Of a stretch of 44,648 nucleotides of DNA, positions 1 to 7,842 are shown in pieces (positions within the stretch are counted from its first letter, which is position 1; the number at the start of each line of letters is the position of its first letter). The stretch comes from an uncultured Planctomycetota bacterium. Its GTDB lineage: Bacteria > Planctomycetota > Brocadiia > CAIUPP01. The notes beneath the pieces were generated by a model. It searched no databases. It worked only from the letters and a program-made list of their open reading frames with translations, and was not told the DNA's origin. Position numbers and translations under genes: made by a program. The DNA is taken from assembly GCA_903901045.1 (NCBI GenBank), contig CAIUPP010000094.1, forward strand, positions 1 through 44,648, written 5' to 3'.

Positions 1-97
1 CGATCCCGAAACGCTCGGCGATTTGCCCCATGGATTGGTGGTCCTTCAGGCGCGCCGCCACAATTCGCTTGCGAAGATCTATGGATGTGGGTCTCAT
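1..97 (-). CDS. IS630-type transposase, N-terminal fragment (runs off window)
   Basis: The gene begins with ATG at 97 and leaves the window at base 1, so only 32 residues are visible. They start MRPTSIDLRKRIVAARLKD and continue to QIAERFGI. The pattern 'SIDLRxRIV...QIAERFGI' is that of the first helix-turn-helix of IS630/Tc1-type transposases, which bind the element ends and cut DNA with a DDE domain. That domain would lie outside the window. Upstream (98-138) is AT-rich, as expected at an element edge, but I cannot define a terminal inverted repeat. It could also be a stand-alone helix-turn-helix protein of the same fold. Whether the full gene is intact cannot be seen. Confidence 0.6.
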   Translation of the reverse strand, partial: MRPTSIDLRKRIVAARLKDHQSMGQIAERFGI

Positions 98-138
98 GAC
101 CAACATTATACATCGTAGCTATAAAAAATAAAAGCGCT

Positions 139-331
139 CTAAAAAGCGCCGCAGGCTGTGGCGTCAAGGGTCGCGCTGCGCGCGATGGTTTGTGGAGTGC
201 GGCGGCAACGACGCCGCTTTGGATGGCGCGGAGTCCGGCGCCCTCAGGGTGCAGCCCCGTGAGTCGTGCGCTCCGTCATAGCCAAAGCGCCGCCAGCGGC
301 GGCGCACTCCACATTCTGCGGCGCTTTTTAG
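139..331. repeat. MITE-like long imperfect hairpin with 16-bp perfect terminal inverted repeats
   Basis: CTAAAAAGCGCCGCAG at 139-154 is repeated in perfect inversion at 316-331. Nested inside, TGTGGAGTGC (191-200) pairs with GCACTCCACA (304-313), and CGCTTTGG-type segments near 214-222 pair with CCAAAGCG near 282-289. The 193-bp element has no credible ORF. It fills most of the gap between the transposase fragment and the end of pilT. The size and nested symmetry fit a non-autonomous miniature element. No target-site duplication was established. Confidence 0.6.
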
Positions 332-420
332 ATGCGTTTGCCCTGATGCGAAACTGCCCGCCGGGAGGGGCCTGTGGAGCCATGCGGAGGACCGTTGTGG
401 AAGGAGGGGCGGAGGCAAGC

Positions 421-1503
421 CTACTCGTCCTTGCCCTCTTCGACCGCGAAATTCCAGTGGGCTTCGAAGCGGCTCTTGTCGAACGCCTTGAGGTACGCCT
501 CCTCGCCGTTGATGCGTCCCGTATCGAACAGCTTGCCGATATGGGAGTCCATGGACTGCATCCCGGCCTTGGCCCCGCCCTGGATCATGGTATTGATCTT
601 GGTGGTCTGGCCCGAGCGGATGATGTTGCCGAGCGCCGGGGAGCCGACGAGGATCTCGAACGCGGCGACGCGTCCCTTGCCGTCGGAGGTGCGCAACAAC
701 TGCTGCGCGATCACCCCCTGGAGCGAGCTGGCCAGCATGGTGCGGATGCGCGCCTGTTCCTCGGCGGCGAACACGTCAATGATGCGGTCCACGGTCTTCG
801 AGGCGCTGTTGGTGTGCAGGGTGCCGAACACGAGAATGCCCATCTCCGCGCAGGTCAGCGCCAGCGAGATCGTTTCGGGGTCGCGCATTTCGCCGACCAG
901 AATCACGTTGGGGTCCATGCGCATGGCGGAGCGCAGCGCCGCGGAGAATCCTTTCGTGTGGAGGCCGACCTCGCGCTGCGTGATGAGGCACTGCTTGTGC
1001 TGATGGACGAACTCGATCGGCTCCTCGATGGTAAGGATGTGCCGGCGGTAGTGGTCGTTGATGTAGTCGATGATGCTGGCCAGCGTGGTGGTTTTGCCGG
1101 AGCCGGTGGGCCCCGTGACCAGCACCAGCCCGAACCCCAGCTCCACGAACTGCAGGACGGAGTTGGGCAGGCCGAGTTCCTCGAAGGTCATCTTCTTGTC
1201 GGGAATCATCCGCAGCACCGCGCCGAACCCGTACTGCTGCATCAGGTAGTTGGTGCGGAAGCGCGCGTAGCCGGGCAGGGAGTACGCGAAGTCCAGGTCA
1301 TGCTCGCGCATGTAACTGTCCCACTGCTCCTTGGAGCAGATTTCCGGCATGATCTGGCTGAGCACTTCGTTGGTGAGGACCGGCTCGTCCAGCGTGTTCA
1401 TCTCGCCGTGGATGCGCAGCTTCGGCGGGTGCCCCACGGTCAGGTGGAGGTCCGAGGCCTTGCGTTCGCGCATCATCATCAGCCAGCGGTCGATTGTCGG
1501 CAT
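421..1503 (-). CDS. pilT: Type IV pilus retraction ATPase PilT
   Basis: This is a hexameric cytoplasmic ATPase that drives disassembly of type IV pili (twitching motility, DNA uptake). At 360 aa it is close to the usual PilT length. The N-terminal PAS-like domain (about 1-110) precedes the RecA-like core. The core has Walker A GPTGSGKTT at 131-139, an Asp box (LTIEEPIEF, about 157-165), Walker B VILVGEMRD at 200-208 and a His box GTLHTNSA at 227-234. LGNIIRSGQ (about 291-299) corresponds to the AIRNLIRE motif that marks retraction ATPases. The ATG at 1503 has GGAG about 10 nt upstream. It lies 22 bp downstream of a second PilT-type ATPase, so the two are probably co-transcribed. No pilin, PilB or PilC gene is in the window. 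Confidence 0.93.
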   Translation of the reverse strand: MPTIDRWLMMMRERKASDLHLTVGHPPKLRIHGEMNTLDEPVLTNEVLSQIMPEICSKEQWDSYMREHDLDFAYSLPGYARFRTNYLMQQYGFGAVLRMIPDKKMTFEELGLPNSVLQFVELGFGLVLVTGPTGSGKTTTLASIIDYINDHYRRHILTIEEPIEFVHQHKQCLITQREVGLHTKGFSAALRSAMRMDPNVILVGEMRDPETISLALTCAEMGILVFGTLHTNSASKTVDRIIDVFAAEEQARIRTMLASSLQGVIAQQLLRTSDGKGRVAAFEILVGSPALGNIIRSGQTTKINTMIQGGAKAGMQSMDSHIGKLFDTGRINGEEAYLKAFDKSRFEAHWNFAVEEGKDE

Positions 1504-1525
1504 GCGTCACACACTCCAGGCCATG

Positions 1526-2833
1526 TCAGTGATGGGGCTCCGCCGGCGCCAGAGCGACTTCCGGGAACAGGCGGACCAGTTCCGCGTAGATCGCATCCTC
1601 CGGCAGCTTCCCGTGCTTGGTCTGATAGAACAGGAACGGCACGCGGCCCTTGGCGATGGGCTTCACGAGCTTCGTCTTGCGGTCCAACTGCACAACGCCC
1701 ACCTCCATCAGCTTCTTCCGGCGGGCCTTGTCGTCCGGGATGGTCTGCAACTCATCCCAATTGATCTGGTGCTCGCGCATGCGCGTCAGGTCGGTGAACT
1801 TGCTGCGGTCGTAAGCGCGTTCCAGGGCGGTCTCCGGGGTGATGTCGCCGCGCTGCAACAGCCGGTAGAGGCCGTCGTCCATCAACTGCATTCCCTCTTT
1901 GATGCCGGTCTGCATCTGCGAGGGAATCTGGTACGTGCGGTCTTCCTTGATGAGGTTCGCAATAGCGGGGGTGACCACCAGCACCTCCACGCACACCATG
2001 CGCCCCTTCCCGTCGGCGGTGGGCACCAACTGCTGCGAGATGACGCCGCGCAGGGAGTCGGCGACCATCGTGCGGATCTGGTCCTGCTGGCTCGGAGGGA
2101 ATACGTCCAGGATTCGGCCGATCGTGCGGCCCGCCGTGGTCGTGTGCAGCGTGCCCAGCACCAAGTGGCCGGTTTCCGCGGCCGTGATGGCCATGGAAAT
2201 GGTTTCCAAGTCGCGCATTTCGCCGACGATGATGAGATCGGGGTCCTCGCGCAGGCAGGCGCGCAGGGCGCGGGCGAACGACTCGGTGTGATGCCCCACC
2301 TCGCGCTGGATGATGTGGCACTTCGTCGCGTGGTGCAGGATTTCGATCGGGTCTTCGAGGCAGATGATGTGGTCGGAGCGCCTTTCGTTGACGTGCCGCA
2401 CCATGGCGGCCAGCGTCGTGGTCTTGCCGCATCCGGCCTGCCCGGTGATCAGGATCATCCCCTGGCGATAGTCCAGCAGCTTCTTGACCACCGCGGGGAA
2501 CCCCAGTTCATCCAGCGTCTGGACGGCGGTGGGGATCAGGCGGAAGGTGGCATCGATGCCGCGGTTCTGCACGCAGATGTTCGTGCGGCAGCGGCCGGCC
2601 TCTTCCGAGGCGTAGCTCAGGTCGATCTCCCAGCCTTCCTCGAATTGCTTGCGCTGCTTCTCAGTCATGATTTCGTAGAGCATCGCCTTGGCCTGGTCGG
2701 GGGTGAAGGGGTTGAATTTGATCTTGCGCAGGCCGCCATGCAGGCGAAGGACGGGCGGGGAGCCGACGGCGATGTGCACGTCCGACGCGCCCACCTGCCG
2801 CCCCATCTTGAGGAATTTATCGATCTCGGCCAC
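1526..2833 (-). CDS. PilT/PilU-type ATPase, second paralogue with extended C-terminus
   Basis: The start is set at GTG 2833: GGGAGG sits just upstream (spacing about 5) and the protein then opens VAEIDKFLKMGRQVGASDVH like other PilT proteins. The open frame continues upstream to 2983, but that part looks non-coding. From this start the protein has 435 aa, with Walker A GQAGCGKTT at 131-139, Walker B IIVGEMRD at 201-208 and a His box GTLHTTTA at 227-234, in register with the neighbouring PilT. About 70 residues follow the normal PilT end, rich in Lys/Arg and ending LFPEVALAPAEPHH. All catalytic boxes are intact, so it should be an active ATPase. The role is inferred to be PilU-like or a specialised retraction motor. 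Confidence 0.88.
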   Translation of the reverse strand: MAEIDKFLKMGRQVGASDVHIAVGSPPVLRLHGGLRKIKFNPFTPDQAKAMLYEIMTEKQRKQFEEGWEIDLSYASEEAGRCRTNICVQNRGIDATFRLIPTAVQTLDELGFPAVVKKLLDYRQGMILITGQAGCGKTTTLAAMVRHVNERRSDHIICLEDPIEILHHATKCHIIQREVGHHTESFARALRACLREDPDLIIVGEMRDLETISMAITAAETGHLVLGTLHTTTAGRTIGRILDVFPPSQQDQIRTMVADSLRGVISQQLVPTADGKGRMVCVEVLVVTPAIANLIKEDRTYQIPSQMQTGIKEGMQLMDDGLYRLLQRGDITPETALERAYDRSKFTDLTRMREHQINWDELQTIPDDKARRKKLMEVGVVQLDRKTKLVKPIAKGRVPFLFYQTKHGKLPEDAIYAELVRLFPEVALAPAEPHH

Positions 2834-3019
2834 AACCGCCTCCCAACAACTCCGGGACTCCTCGCGCACGCGCCGCCGGCCCCCGCCGTCGGCATGAATC
2901 ACACTAACAAATCCGGGGAGGTTACGCAATAAGGCATCGGGAGGCAACCGCGCACGCAGGCAGGGACGGGCCAAAACCCGCACCGGCGTTTCCCGCGCAG
3001 CGCCCGCGTCAGGATTCAG

Positions 3020-3940
3020 TCACTCCATGACAAACGGCGCAGCGTCGGTGGAAACCGTGCGCGACGAACGCTTGGCGACGGCGGGCGGGAGGCGAAAAAG
3101 CCTGGAATGAGCGCCGGGGCGATAGAAACGCAGGCCGTTGATGCCCCGGTGCTCCATCCGCTCGCGAATCTGCGCGGCGGTGAGTTTCGCCGGCTCCGCG
3201 CGGTCGGAGGCGCAGAGATACCCCCACGGCTCGCGGAAGGAGGGCATCCGCACCCAGTAGCCGCTCACATGGTCGAAAACGCGCCCCAGCGTGGCGCGCA
3301 CGGTGAGGAACAAGTCGCGGCTGATCTCGTCCACCGGGCCGGACTGCGTGACGAGAATTCCCCCCGGGCGCAGCCGCCGCCGGGCGGCGCGGTAGAATTC
3401 GACGGTGTACAGGAGCATGGAGGGCTCCTGCGCGCGGGGCTCGGGCAGGTCGCAGAAGATCACGTCGAATTGCCGCGTGCCGCGTTCGAGAAAGCCGCGC
3501 GCATCGGCGAAACGCAGCCGCGTCCGCGCGTCCTCATACACCCCCGCCGACCAGCTCTTCAGATGCTTCCGGCTCAGCGCGACCAGTTCGGGATCGAGGT
3601 CCACCATCCACGCCTCGCGCACGCAGGGATGGCGCAGCACTTCGCGCAGCGTGGCCCCCTCGCCGCCGCCGGCGATCAACACGCGCTCCGGGTTCGGGTG
3701 CGCCAACATCGCGGGATGCACCAGGCACTCATGGTACCGCGCCTCGTCCGCGGCGCAGGATTGCAGGCTGCCATCCAGGAACAGAGCGCGCCCGCCGCGC
3801 GTCAGGTCGTAGATGCCGACGTGCTGGAGTGCCGTTTGTTTCTCGCAGAGGACGCGGTCAATCCGGTACTTCGCAATGGGCGGCACCGGATCGCGGTCGT
3901 AGACCCAGAGGCCGGAAGCTGTTTTGTGAACGAGGGTCAT
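3020..3940 (-). CDS. speE: Spermidine synthase-type aminopropyltransferase
   Basis: Transfers an aminopropyl group from decarboxylated AdoMet to a diamine or polyamine. The 306-aa protein has an N-terminal beta domain (about 1-65) and a Rossmann methyltransferase-like domain. GGGEGATLRE (91-100) is the dcAdoMet-binding motif. VDLDPE (113-118), ADARGFLE (145-152) and CDLPEP (163-168) are the following nucleotide and acceptor-site motifs. DGSLQSCAADEARYHE and LVHPA (56-77) resemble broad-specificity and thermospermine-type enzymes as well as classic SpeE, so the acceptor is uncertain. The ATG has only a weak ribosome site. It is separated from the other polyamine genes (19.7-23.4 kb), and it makes sense only if a SpeD in the cell makes dcAdoMet. 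Confidence 0.88.
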   Translation of the reverse strand: MTLVHKTASGLWVYDRDPVPPIAKYRIDRVLCEKQTALQHVGIYDLTRGGRALFLDGSLQSCAADEARYHECLVHPAMLAHPNPERVLIAGGGEGATLREVLRHPCVREAWMVDLDPELVALSRKHLKSWSAGVYEDARTRLRFADARGFLERGTRQFDVIFCDLPEPRAQEPSMLLYTVEFYRAARRRLRPGGILVTQSGPVDEISRDLFLTVRATLGRVFDHVSGYWVRMPSFREPWGYLCASDRAEPAKLTAAQIRERMEHRGINGLRFYRPGAHSRLFRLPPAVAKRSSRTVSTDAAPFVME

Positions 3941-3970
3941 GGGGGTTGTCCGCCGCAGAAAGAGAAGGGA

Positions 3971-4000
3971 TTACTGAATACTGAATACTGATTACTGATT
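3971..4000. repeat. Degenerate short tandem words (TACTGAA/TACTGATT)
   Basis: TTACTGAATACTGAATACTG is followed by ATTACTGATT just upstream of the speE start. This is one of several places in the window where a 7-10-nt word is repeated with small changes at a gene junction. Confidence 0.6.
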
Positions 4001-4058
4001 TGAGATTTGCCAACTAGCGGCCTCCTGCAAAGGAACGCATGCGCCGCTACTCTGAAAA

Positions 4059-4151
4059 GCCCCCGCAGGGGGCGCTGGACTCTAGCCCCCGGCGAGCGCA
4101 GCGAGTCGGGGGGAAAGGGCGCCCCCCACCGTCAAGCCCCCGCAAGGGGGC
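4059..4151 (-). repeat. REP palindromes on the 3' side of the RAYT gene
   Basis: GCCCCCGCAGGGGGC (4059-4073) is followed by an imperfect hairpin GCCCCCGGCGAGCGCAGCGA... (about 4085-4112) and a second simple hairpin (4136-4151). The same two-hairpin unit, in inverted orientation, is tandemly repeated beyond the other end of the transposase gene (4633-4885). The gene is therefore flanked by inverted REPs. The gap 3941-4159 holds nothing else apart from the short-word repeat at 3971-4000. Confidence 0.85.
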
Positions 4152-4159
4152 GCCGGACC

Positions 4160-4612
4160 TCACCGCCACAAACCGACATCGTCGCAAGCAACGCCGTGCG
4201 CCCGGAGAAACTTCAGGTATTCTTCTTGAAACCCGATCCGGCGATGATGTTCCTCCTGCCTCACGATATAGTCGCTCACTTTCGCCACATTGGATTGGCT
4301 GACGCTGAACGCGCCGTATCCCGTCTGCCAGCCGAACCCGCCACACCGCGACATATTATCGCGAACCCATCCGGAGGAGATTGCCTTGATCGCGCAAATC
4401 GCATCCGACACCGCCTTGTCCTGCCGCAGTTCGGCGAGGATGTGCATGTGGTCCGCTACGCCGCCAATCATCACGGGTACGCCCCCCTCGCGCTTGACCA
4501 ACCCGCCGATAAACGCATGGACACGGGGGCGAATTTCCGCGGTGAGCCAGGGTTCCCGGTCCTTCGTGGAGAATATGATGTGGTAGGTGAGCGAACAGAA
4601 GGATTTGGCCAT
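4160..4612 (-). CDS. REP-associated tyrosine transposase (Y1_Tnp / IS200-IS605 TnpA-like)
   Basis: This is a single-domain HUH endonuclease that cuts and joins single-stranded DNA at hairpins through a 5'-phosphotyrosine link. The 150-aa protein begins MAKSFCSLTYHIIFSTKDRE, typical of the family. The metal-binding HUH motif is DHMHIL (54-59: His55, His57), the conserved WQTGYGAFSVS block is at 95-105, and the nucleophile is most likely Tyr115 in SDYIVRQEEHH. The length matches chromosomal RAYT proteins rather than IS200 TnpA. It is tightly bracketed by REP hairpins on both sides, the hallmark of domesticated REP-spreading transposases. A purine-rich GAGGGGGG lies just before the start, inside the flanking sequence. 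Confidence 0.93.
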   Translation of the reverse strand: MAKSFCSLTYHIIFSTKDREPWLTAEIRPRVHAFIGGLVKREGGVPVMIGGVADHMHILAELRQDKAVSDAICAIKAISSGWVRDNMSRCGGFGWQTGYGAFSVSQSNVAKVSDYIVRQEEHHRRIGFQEEYLKFLRAHGVACDDVGLWR

Positions 4613-4632
4613 CCCGCCCCCCTCGTTCCGTC

Positions 4633-4885
4633 GCCCCCTGCGGGGGCTCGGATTGTTCTCTGCGTGTCTCTTTCCCCCGACTCGCTGCGCTCGCCGGGGG
4701 CTACAGTCCAGCGCCCCCTGCGGGGGCTTGAATTGTTTTTGCGCGCCTCTTTCCCCCGACTCGCTGCGCTCGCCGGGGGCTACAGTCCAGCGCCCCCTGC
4801 GGGGGCTTGAATTGCTTTTGCGCGCCCCTTTCCCCCGACTCGCTGCGCTCGCCGGGGGCTACAGTCCAGCGCCCCCTGCGGGGGC
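4633..4885 (+). repeat. Tandem REP array, 79-80 bp unit, 3.2 copies
   Basis: GCCCCCTGCGGGGGC recurs at 4633, 4713, 4792 and 4871, giving a spacing of 79-80 bp. Between copies lies a second hairpin, CCCCCGACTCGCTGCGCTCG through CGGGGG. The three complete units differ at only a few bases in the spacer. The unit is the reverse complement of the REP at 4059-4112, so the RAYT gene lies between inverted arrays. The rest of 4613-4973 holds only a short-word repeat. Confidence 0.92.
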
Positions 4886-4925
4886 TTGACCGTCGCGGCA
4901 AGCGCCATCTGCAAAGGGCCGTTCA

Positions 4926-4965
4926 AGTCGCAATTCGCTATTCGCCAATCGCCAATCGCAAATCA
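4926..4965. repeat. Degenerate short tandem words (CGCCAATCGC family)
   Basis: GTCGCAATTCGCTATTCGCC followed by AATCGCCAATCGCAAATC: a 7-8-nt word repeated about five times with drift, at the 3' end of the acyl-CoA dehydrogenase gene. Confidence 0.55.
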
Positions 4966-4973
4966 TCCGTTCG

Positions 4974-6716
4974 TCACGCCGTCGGCACGTCCGCGCTCAG
5001 GATGTTCTTGTACTCGCGCAGCACCAGGTCGTTGCCGGAGGTGATGGCGCTGTAGTTGGCGGCGCTCCGGATGGCGGCGTCGCGAATGAATTTCTCCGCG
5101 ATAATGCGCTTGTGCGGGGAGAGGGTGGCCTCGTTGAGGAGCAGGTGGCCGATCACCGCGCTGAGGGCGATGTCGCAGAGCTTCTTGCCGACCAGTTCGG
5201 TGTACTCGTTGTTCCCTTCCTTCTTGACGAAGGCGAGGGCGTCCTTCAGCCGCTGCTGCGACTGCCCGGCCAGCGCGGCCAGCAAAGCCACCTCCCCTTC
5301 GTACTTGCGGGCGGAACGCTCGGTGAACCACGGGTCGAGGCTCTCGCCGTGCAGGCCGGCGAGCATGGCGACGACCTGCAGCTCGGAGGTCCCTTCGTAG
5401 ATGGTGGTGATGCGCGCGTCGCGATAGTAGCGCTCGAGGTTGTAGTCGCGCATGAAGCCGCTGCCGCCGAGCACCTGGATGGCGGCGTTGGTGACCTTCA
5501 GCGCCATCTCACAGCAGTAGTACTTGGACATGGGGGTGAGAATGCCCGCTTCCTTGCGGTAGCGCGCGGCCTTCTCCTTGATCTCCTTCGCGCGCGGATC
5601 GTCGCGCTGGACGGTCTCCGCCAGCGCCTCGTACCCCTGCTGGAGGTCCACCACTTTGGCGGTCTCGTAGAGCAGCGTGCGGCCGGTCTCGACGGCAACC
5701 TTCATCTCGACCAGGAGGTCGGCGACCTGGGCCATGTCCACGATGGCCTTGCCGAACTGCTCGCGCTCGATGGCGTAGGCGAGGGCGTCGCGGTAGGCGG
5801 CTTCGGCGATCCCCTGCCCCTGGCTGGCGATGCCGATGCGCGCGCCGTTCATGAGGGCCATGACGTACTTGGTGAGGCCGCGGCGGCGCTGGCCGACCAG
5901 TTCGCACTCGGCGTCGCGGAAGTGCATCTCGCAGGTGGGCGAGCCATGGATGCCCATCTTGTCCTCGATGCGGCGGATGTAAACCTTCGGCCCCTTCTCG
6001 CACAGGAACATGCTCAGGCCGCGCCCGTCCTTGGTCCCCTCCTCGGAGCGGGCCAGCACGAGCAGCACGTCGCCGCAGCCGTTGGTGATGAAGCGCTTGA
6101 CGCCGTTCAGACGCCAGACCCCTTTCTCATCCTGGTACGCCTTGAGGCGGACGGCCTGCAGGTCGGAGCCGGCGTCCGGCTCGGTGAGGACCATCGCGCC
6201 GGTCACCTCGCCGCTGGAGAATTTCGGCAGGTAGCGCGCCTTCTGCTCCTCGGAGCCGAAGGAGTTGATCGTTTCGGCGATGTCCTGAAGGCCGAAGATG
6301 GTCATGAGCGCGGCATCAGCGCGGCTCACCATTTCGATGGCGGCGCAATAGGCGATGGTGGGCAGGTTGAGCCCGCCGTAGCGGCGCGGGAGGGTGAAGC
6401 CCATCAGGTCGGCGCCGGAGAGCGCCTTGAGCGCCTCCTGCGTTCCCTTGGCGTAAGTCACCGTCCCCTCGTGGTACTGCGCTCCCTCTTCATCCACCGC
6501 CGGGGCGCGCGGGGCGATGATGTCGCCGCTGATGCGCCCGACCAGTTCCAGCGTGCGCCGGTAGCCGTCGACAGCGTCCTCGCAGGAGCGCGGAGCGTAC
6601 GGATACTCCTTGCTCTCGGCGAAGGACTCCCCCTCTTTCAGACGGACGATTTCGCGCAGATCCAGATTCTTGAAATGGAACTGCATGTCGGCGTTTTCGG
6701 TGAAGAAATTGGACAT
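4974..6716 (-). CDS. Acyl-CoA dehydrogenase, long form
   Basis: This FAD enzyme introduces the alpha-beta double bond into acyl-CoA and passes electrons to ETF. At 580 aa it belongs to the long group with an extra C-terminal alpha-helical domain. The signature AMVLTEPDAGSD is at 174-185, and QVLGGSGFMRDYNLERYYRD (414-433) precedes ITTIYEGTSELQ, where Glu441 is the likely catalytic base. The ATG at 6716 follows a GAGG motif and is only 7 bp downstream of the etfA stop, so it forms an operon with etfB and etfA. The substrate chain length cannot be read from the sequence. A beta-oxidation or branched-chain acyl-CoA role is inferred. Confidence 0.93.
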   Translation of the reverse strand: MSNFFTENADMQFHFKNLDLREIVRLKEGESFAESKEYPYAPRSCEDAVDGYRRTLELVGRISGDIIAPRAPAVDEEGAQYHEGTVTYAKGTQEALKALSGADLMGFTLPRRYGGLNLPTIAYCAAIEMVSRADAALMTIFGLQDIAETINSFGSEEQKARYLPKFSSGEVTGAMVLTEPDAGSDLQAVRLKAYQDEKGVWRLNGVKRFITNGCGDVLLVLARSEEGTKDGRGLSMFLCEKGPKVYIRRIEDKMGIHGSPTCEMHFRDAECELVGQRRRGLTKYVMALMNGARIGIASQGQGIAEAAYRDALAYAIEREQFGKAIVDMAQVADLLVEMKVAVETGRTLLYETAKVVDLQQGYEALAETVQRDDPRAKEIKEKAARYRKEAGILTPMSKYYCCEMALKVTNAAIQVLGGSGFMRDYNLERYYRDARITTIYEGTSELQVVAMLAGLHGESLDPWFTERSARKYEGEVALLAALAGQSQQRLKDALAFVKKEGNNEYTELVGKKLCDIALSAVIGHLLLNEATLSPHKRIIAEKFIRDAAIRSAANYSAITSGNDLVLREYKNILSADVPTA

Positions 6717-6723
6717 CTGGGCC

Positions 6724-7740
6724 TCACTTACTCTTATAGGCTTTCATGAGCATCGGGATGACGCGGTTAAGGTCGCCGACGATTCCGTAGTGCGCGATGC
6801 CGAAGATCGGCGCGTCCTTGTCGGTGTTGATGGCGACGATCTTGGCGCTCTCCTGCATGCCGGCGCGGTGCTGGACGGCACCGGAAATGCCGCAGGCGAA
6901 GTACAGTTTGGGCCGCACGGTGGTGCCGGTCTGGCCGACCTGATGGTCCTTGCCGATGAATCCGCTATCCACGGCGGAGCGGCTCGCGCCGACGACGCCG
7001 CCGACCATGTGCGCGAAGTCGAAGAGGAGCTTGAAGCTTTCCTTGCTTCCCACCCCCGCGCCGCCGGAGACGACGATGTTGGCGGCCTTGAGGTTGACGC
7101 TCTTGTCCTTGCGCTCGCGGTGGAGAATTTCCAGAACGAAGTCCTCGTCGCGCAACGCCGCTTCGATGGGCAGCACCTTCCCCTGGCGCTTCGGATCGGC
7201 GGGGGTCATCTTCATGACGCCTTCGCGCACCGTCGCCATCTGCGGGCGCGTCTCGGGGCAGACGATGGTGGCGATGATGTTGCCGCCGAACGCCGGACGG
7301 ATCTGGTAGAGCAGATCCTTGTATTCCTTCGCGCCGCCCGCCTCGGTGTGGTTGCCGATCTGCAGGTCGGTGCAGTCCGCCGTGAGCCCGGCCTTGAGCT
7401 CGCTGGCGATGCGCGGCGCCAGGTCGCGCCCGACGACCGTCGCGCCGAAGAGGACGATCTGCGGCTGCGCCTTGCGGATCGCCGCGGAGACGACGCGCGC
7501 GAAGGGCAGCGTGCGATAATGCTTCAGCCGGGCGTCCTCGGCCACGTGGACCTCGTCGCAGCCGTGGGCGATGCAGCGCGCAACGATCTCCTGGCTGCGC
7601 TGGGCGGGCACGACCGCCGAGAGGGTCACGTTCAGCCGGTCGGCCAGTTCGCGGCCGCGGCAGATCAGTTCGAGCGAGACGTCGGCGATGTGCCCGTCAT
7701 CCTGCTCGATGAAGACCATCACACTGTTCTTAGATATCAT
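6724..7740 (-). CDS. etfA: Electron transfer flavoprotein alpha subunit
   Basis: EtfA carries FAD and, with EtfB, accepts electrons from acyl-CoA dehydrogenases. The start is placed at ATG 7740 ([16 protein letters not shown]), preceded by GAGG at a suitable distance. The open frame upstream of it is derived from a short-word repeat. The 338-aa protein has the C-terminal FAD domain with [14 protein letters not shown] and [20 protein letters not shown] followed by GAVQH, then [11 protein letters not shown]. All FAD-contact motifs are in place. It sits between etfB (102 bp upstream) and the acyl-CoA dehydrogenase (7 bp downstream). Confidence 0.95.
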   Translation of the reverse strand: MISKNSVMVFIEQDDGHIADVSLELICRGRELADRLNVTLSAVVPAQRSQEIVARCIAHGCDEVHVAEDARLKHYRTLPFARVVSAAIRKAQPQIVLFGATVVGRDLAPRIASELKAGLTADCTDLQIGNHTEAGGAKEYKDLLYQIRPAFGGNIIATIVCPETRPQMATVREGVMKMTPADPKRQGKVLPIEAALRDEDFVLEILHRERKDKSVNLKAANIVVSGGAGVGSKESFKLLFDFAHMVGGVVGASRSAVDSGFIGKDHQVGQTGTTVRPKLYFACGISGAVQHRAGMQESAKIVAINTDKDAPIFGIAHYGIVGDLNRVIPMLMKAYKSK

Positions 7741-7756
7741 CCAGTTGTCCTCAGCA

Positions 7757-7842
7757 AAATGACGAATGACGAAGCACGAATGACGAATTAGCAACTGACG
7801 GGCGGACGCTCCGTTTCGTCATTCGGATTTCGGATTTCGTCA
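7757..7842. repeat. Degenerate ATGACGAA words, present in both orientations
   Basis: Between etfB and etfA, AATGACGAATGACGAAGCAC is followed by GAATGACGAATTAG. After a short spacer the word is inverted (TTTCGTCATTCGGATTTCGG, then ATTTCGTCATT). The two arms could fold into a hairpin inside the etfBA transcript. Confidence 0.55.

Noticed and set aside
4007-4810. Plus-strand open frame across the RAYT gene and REP arrays
   Set aside because: Antisense to the transposase and made partly of REP palindromes.
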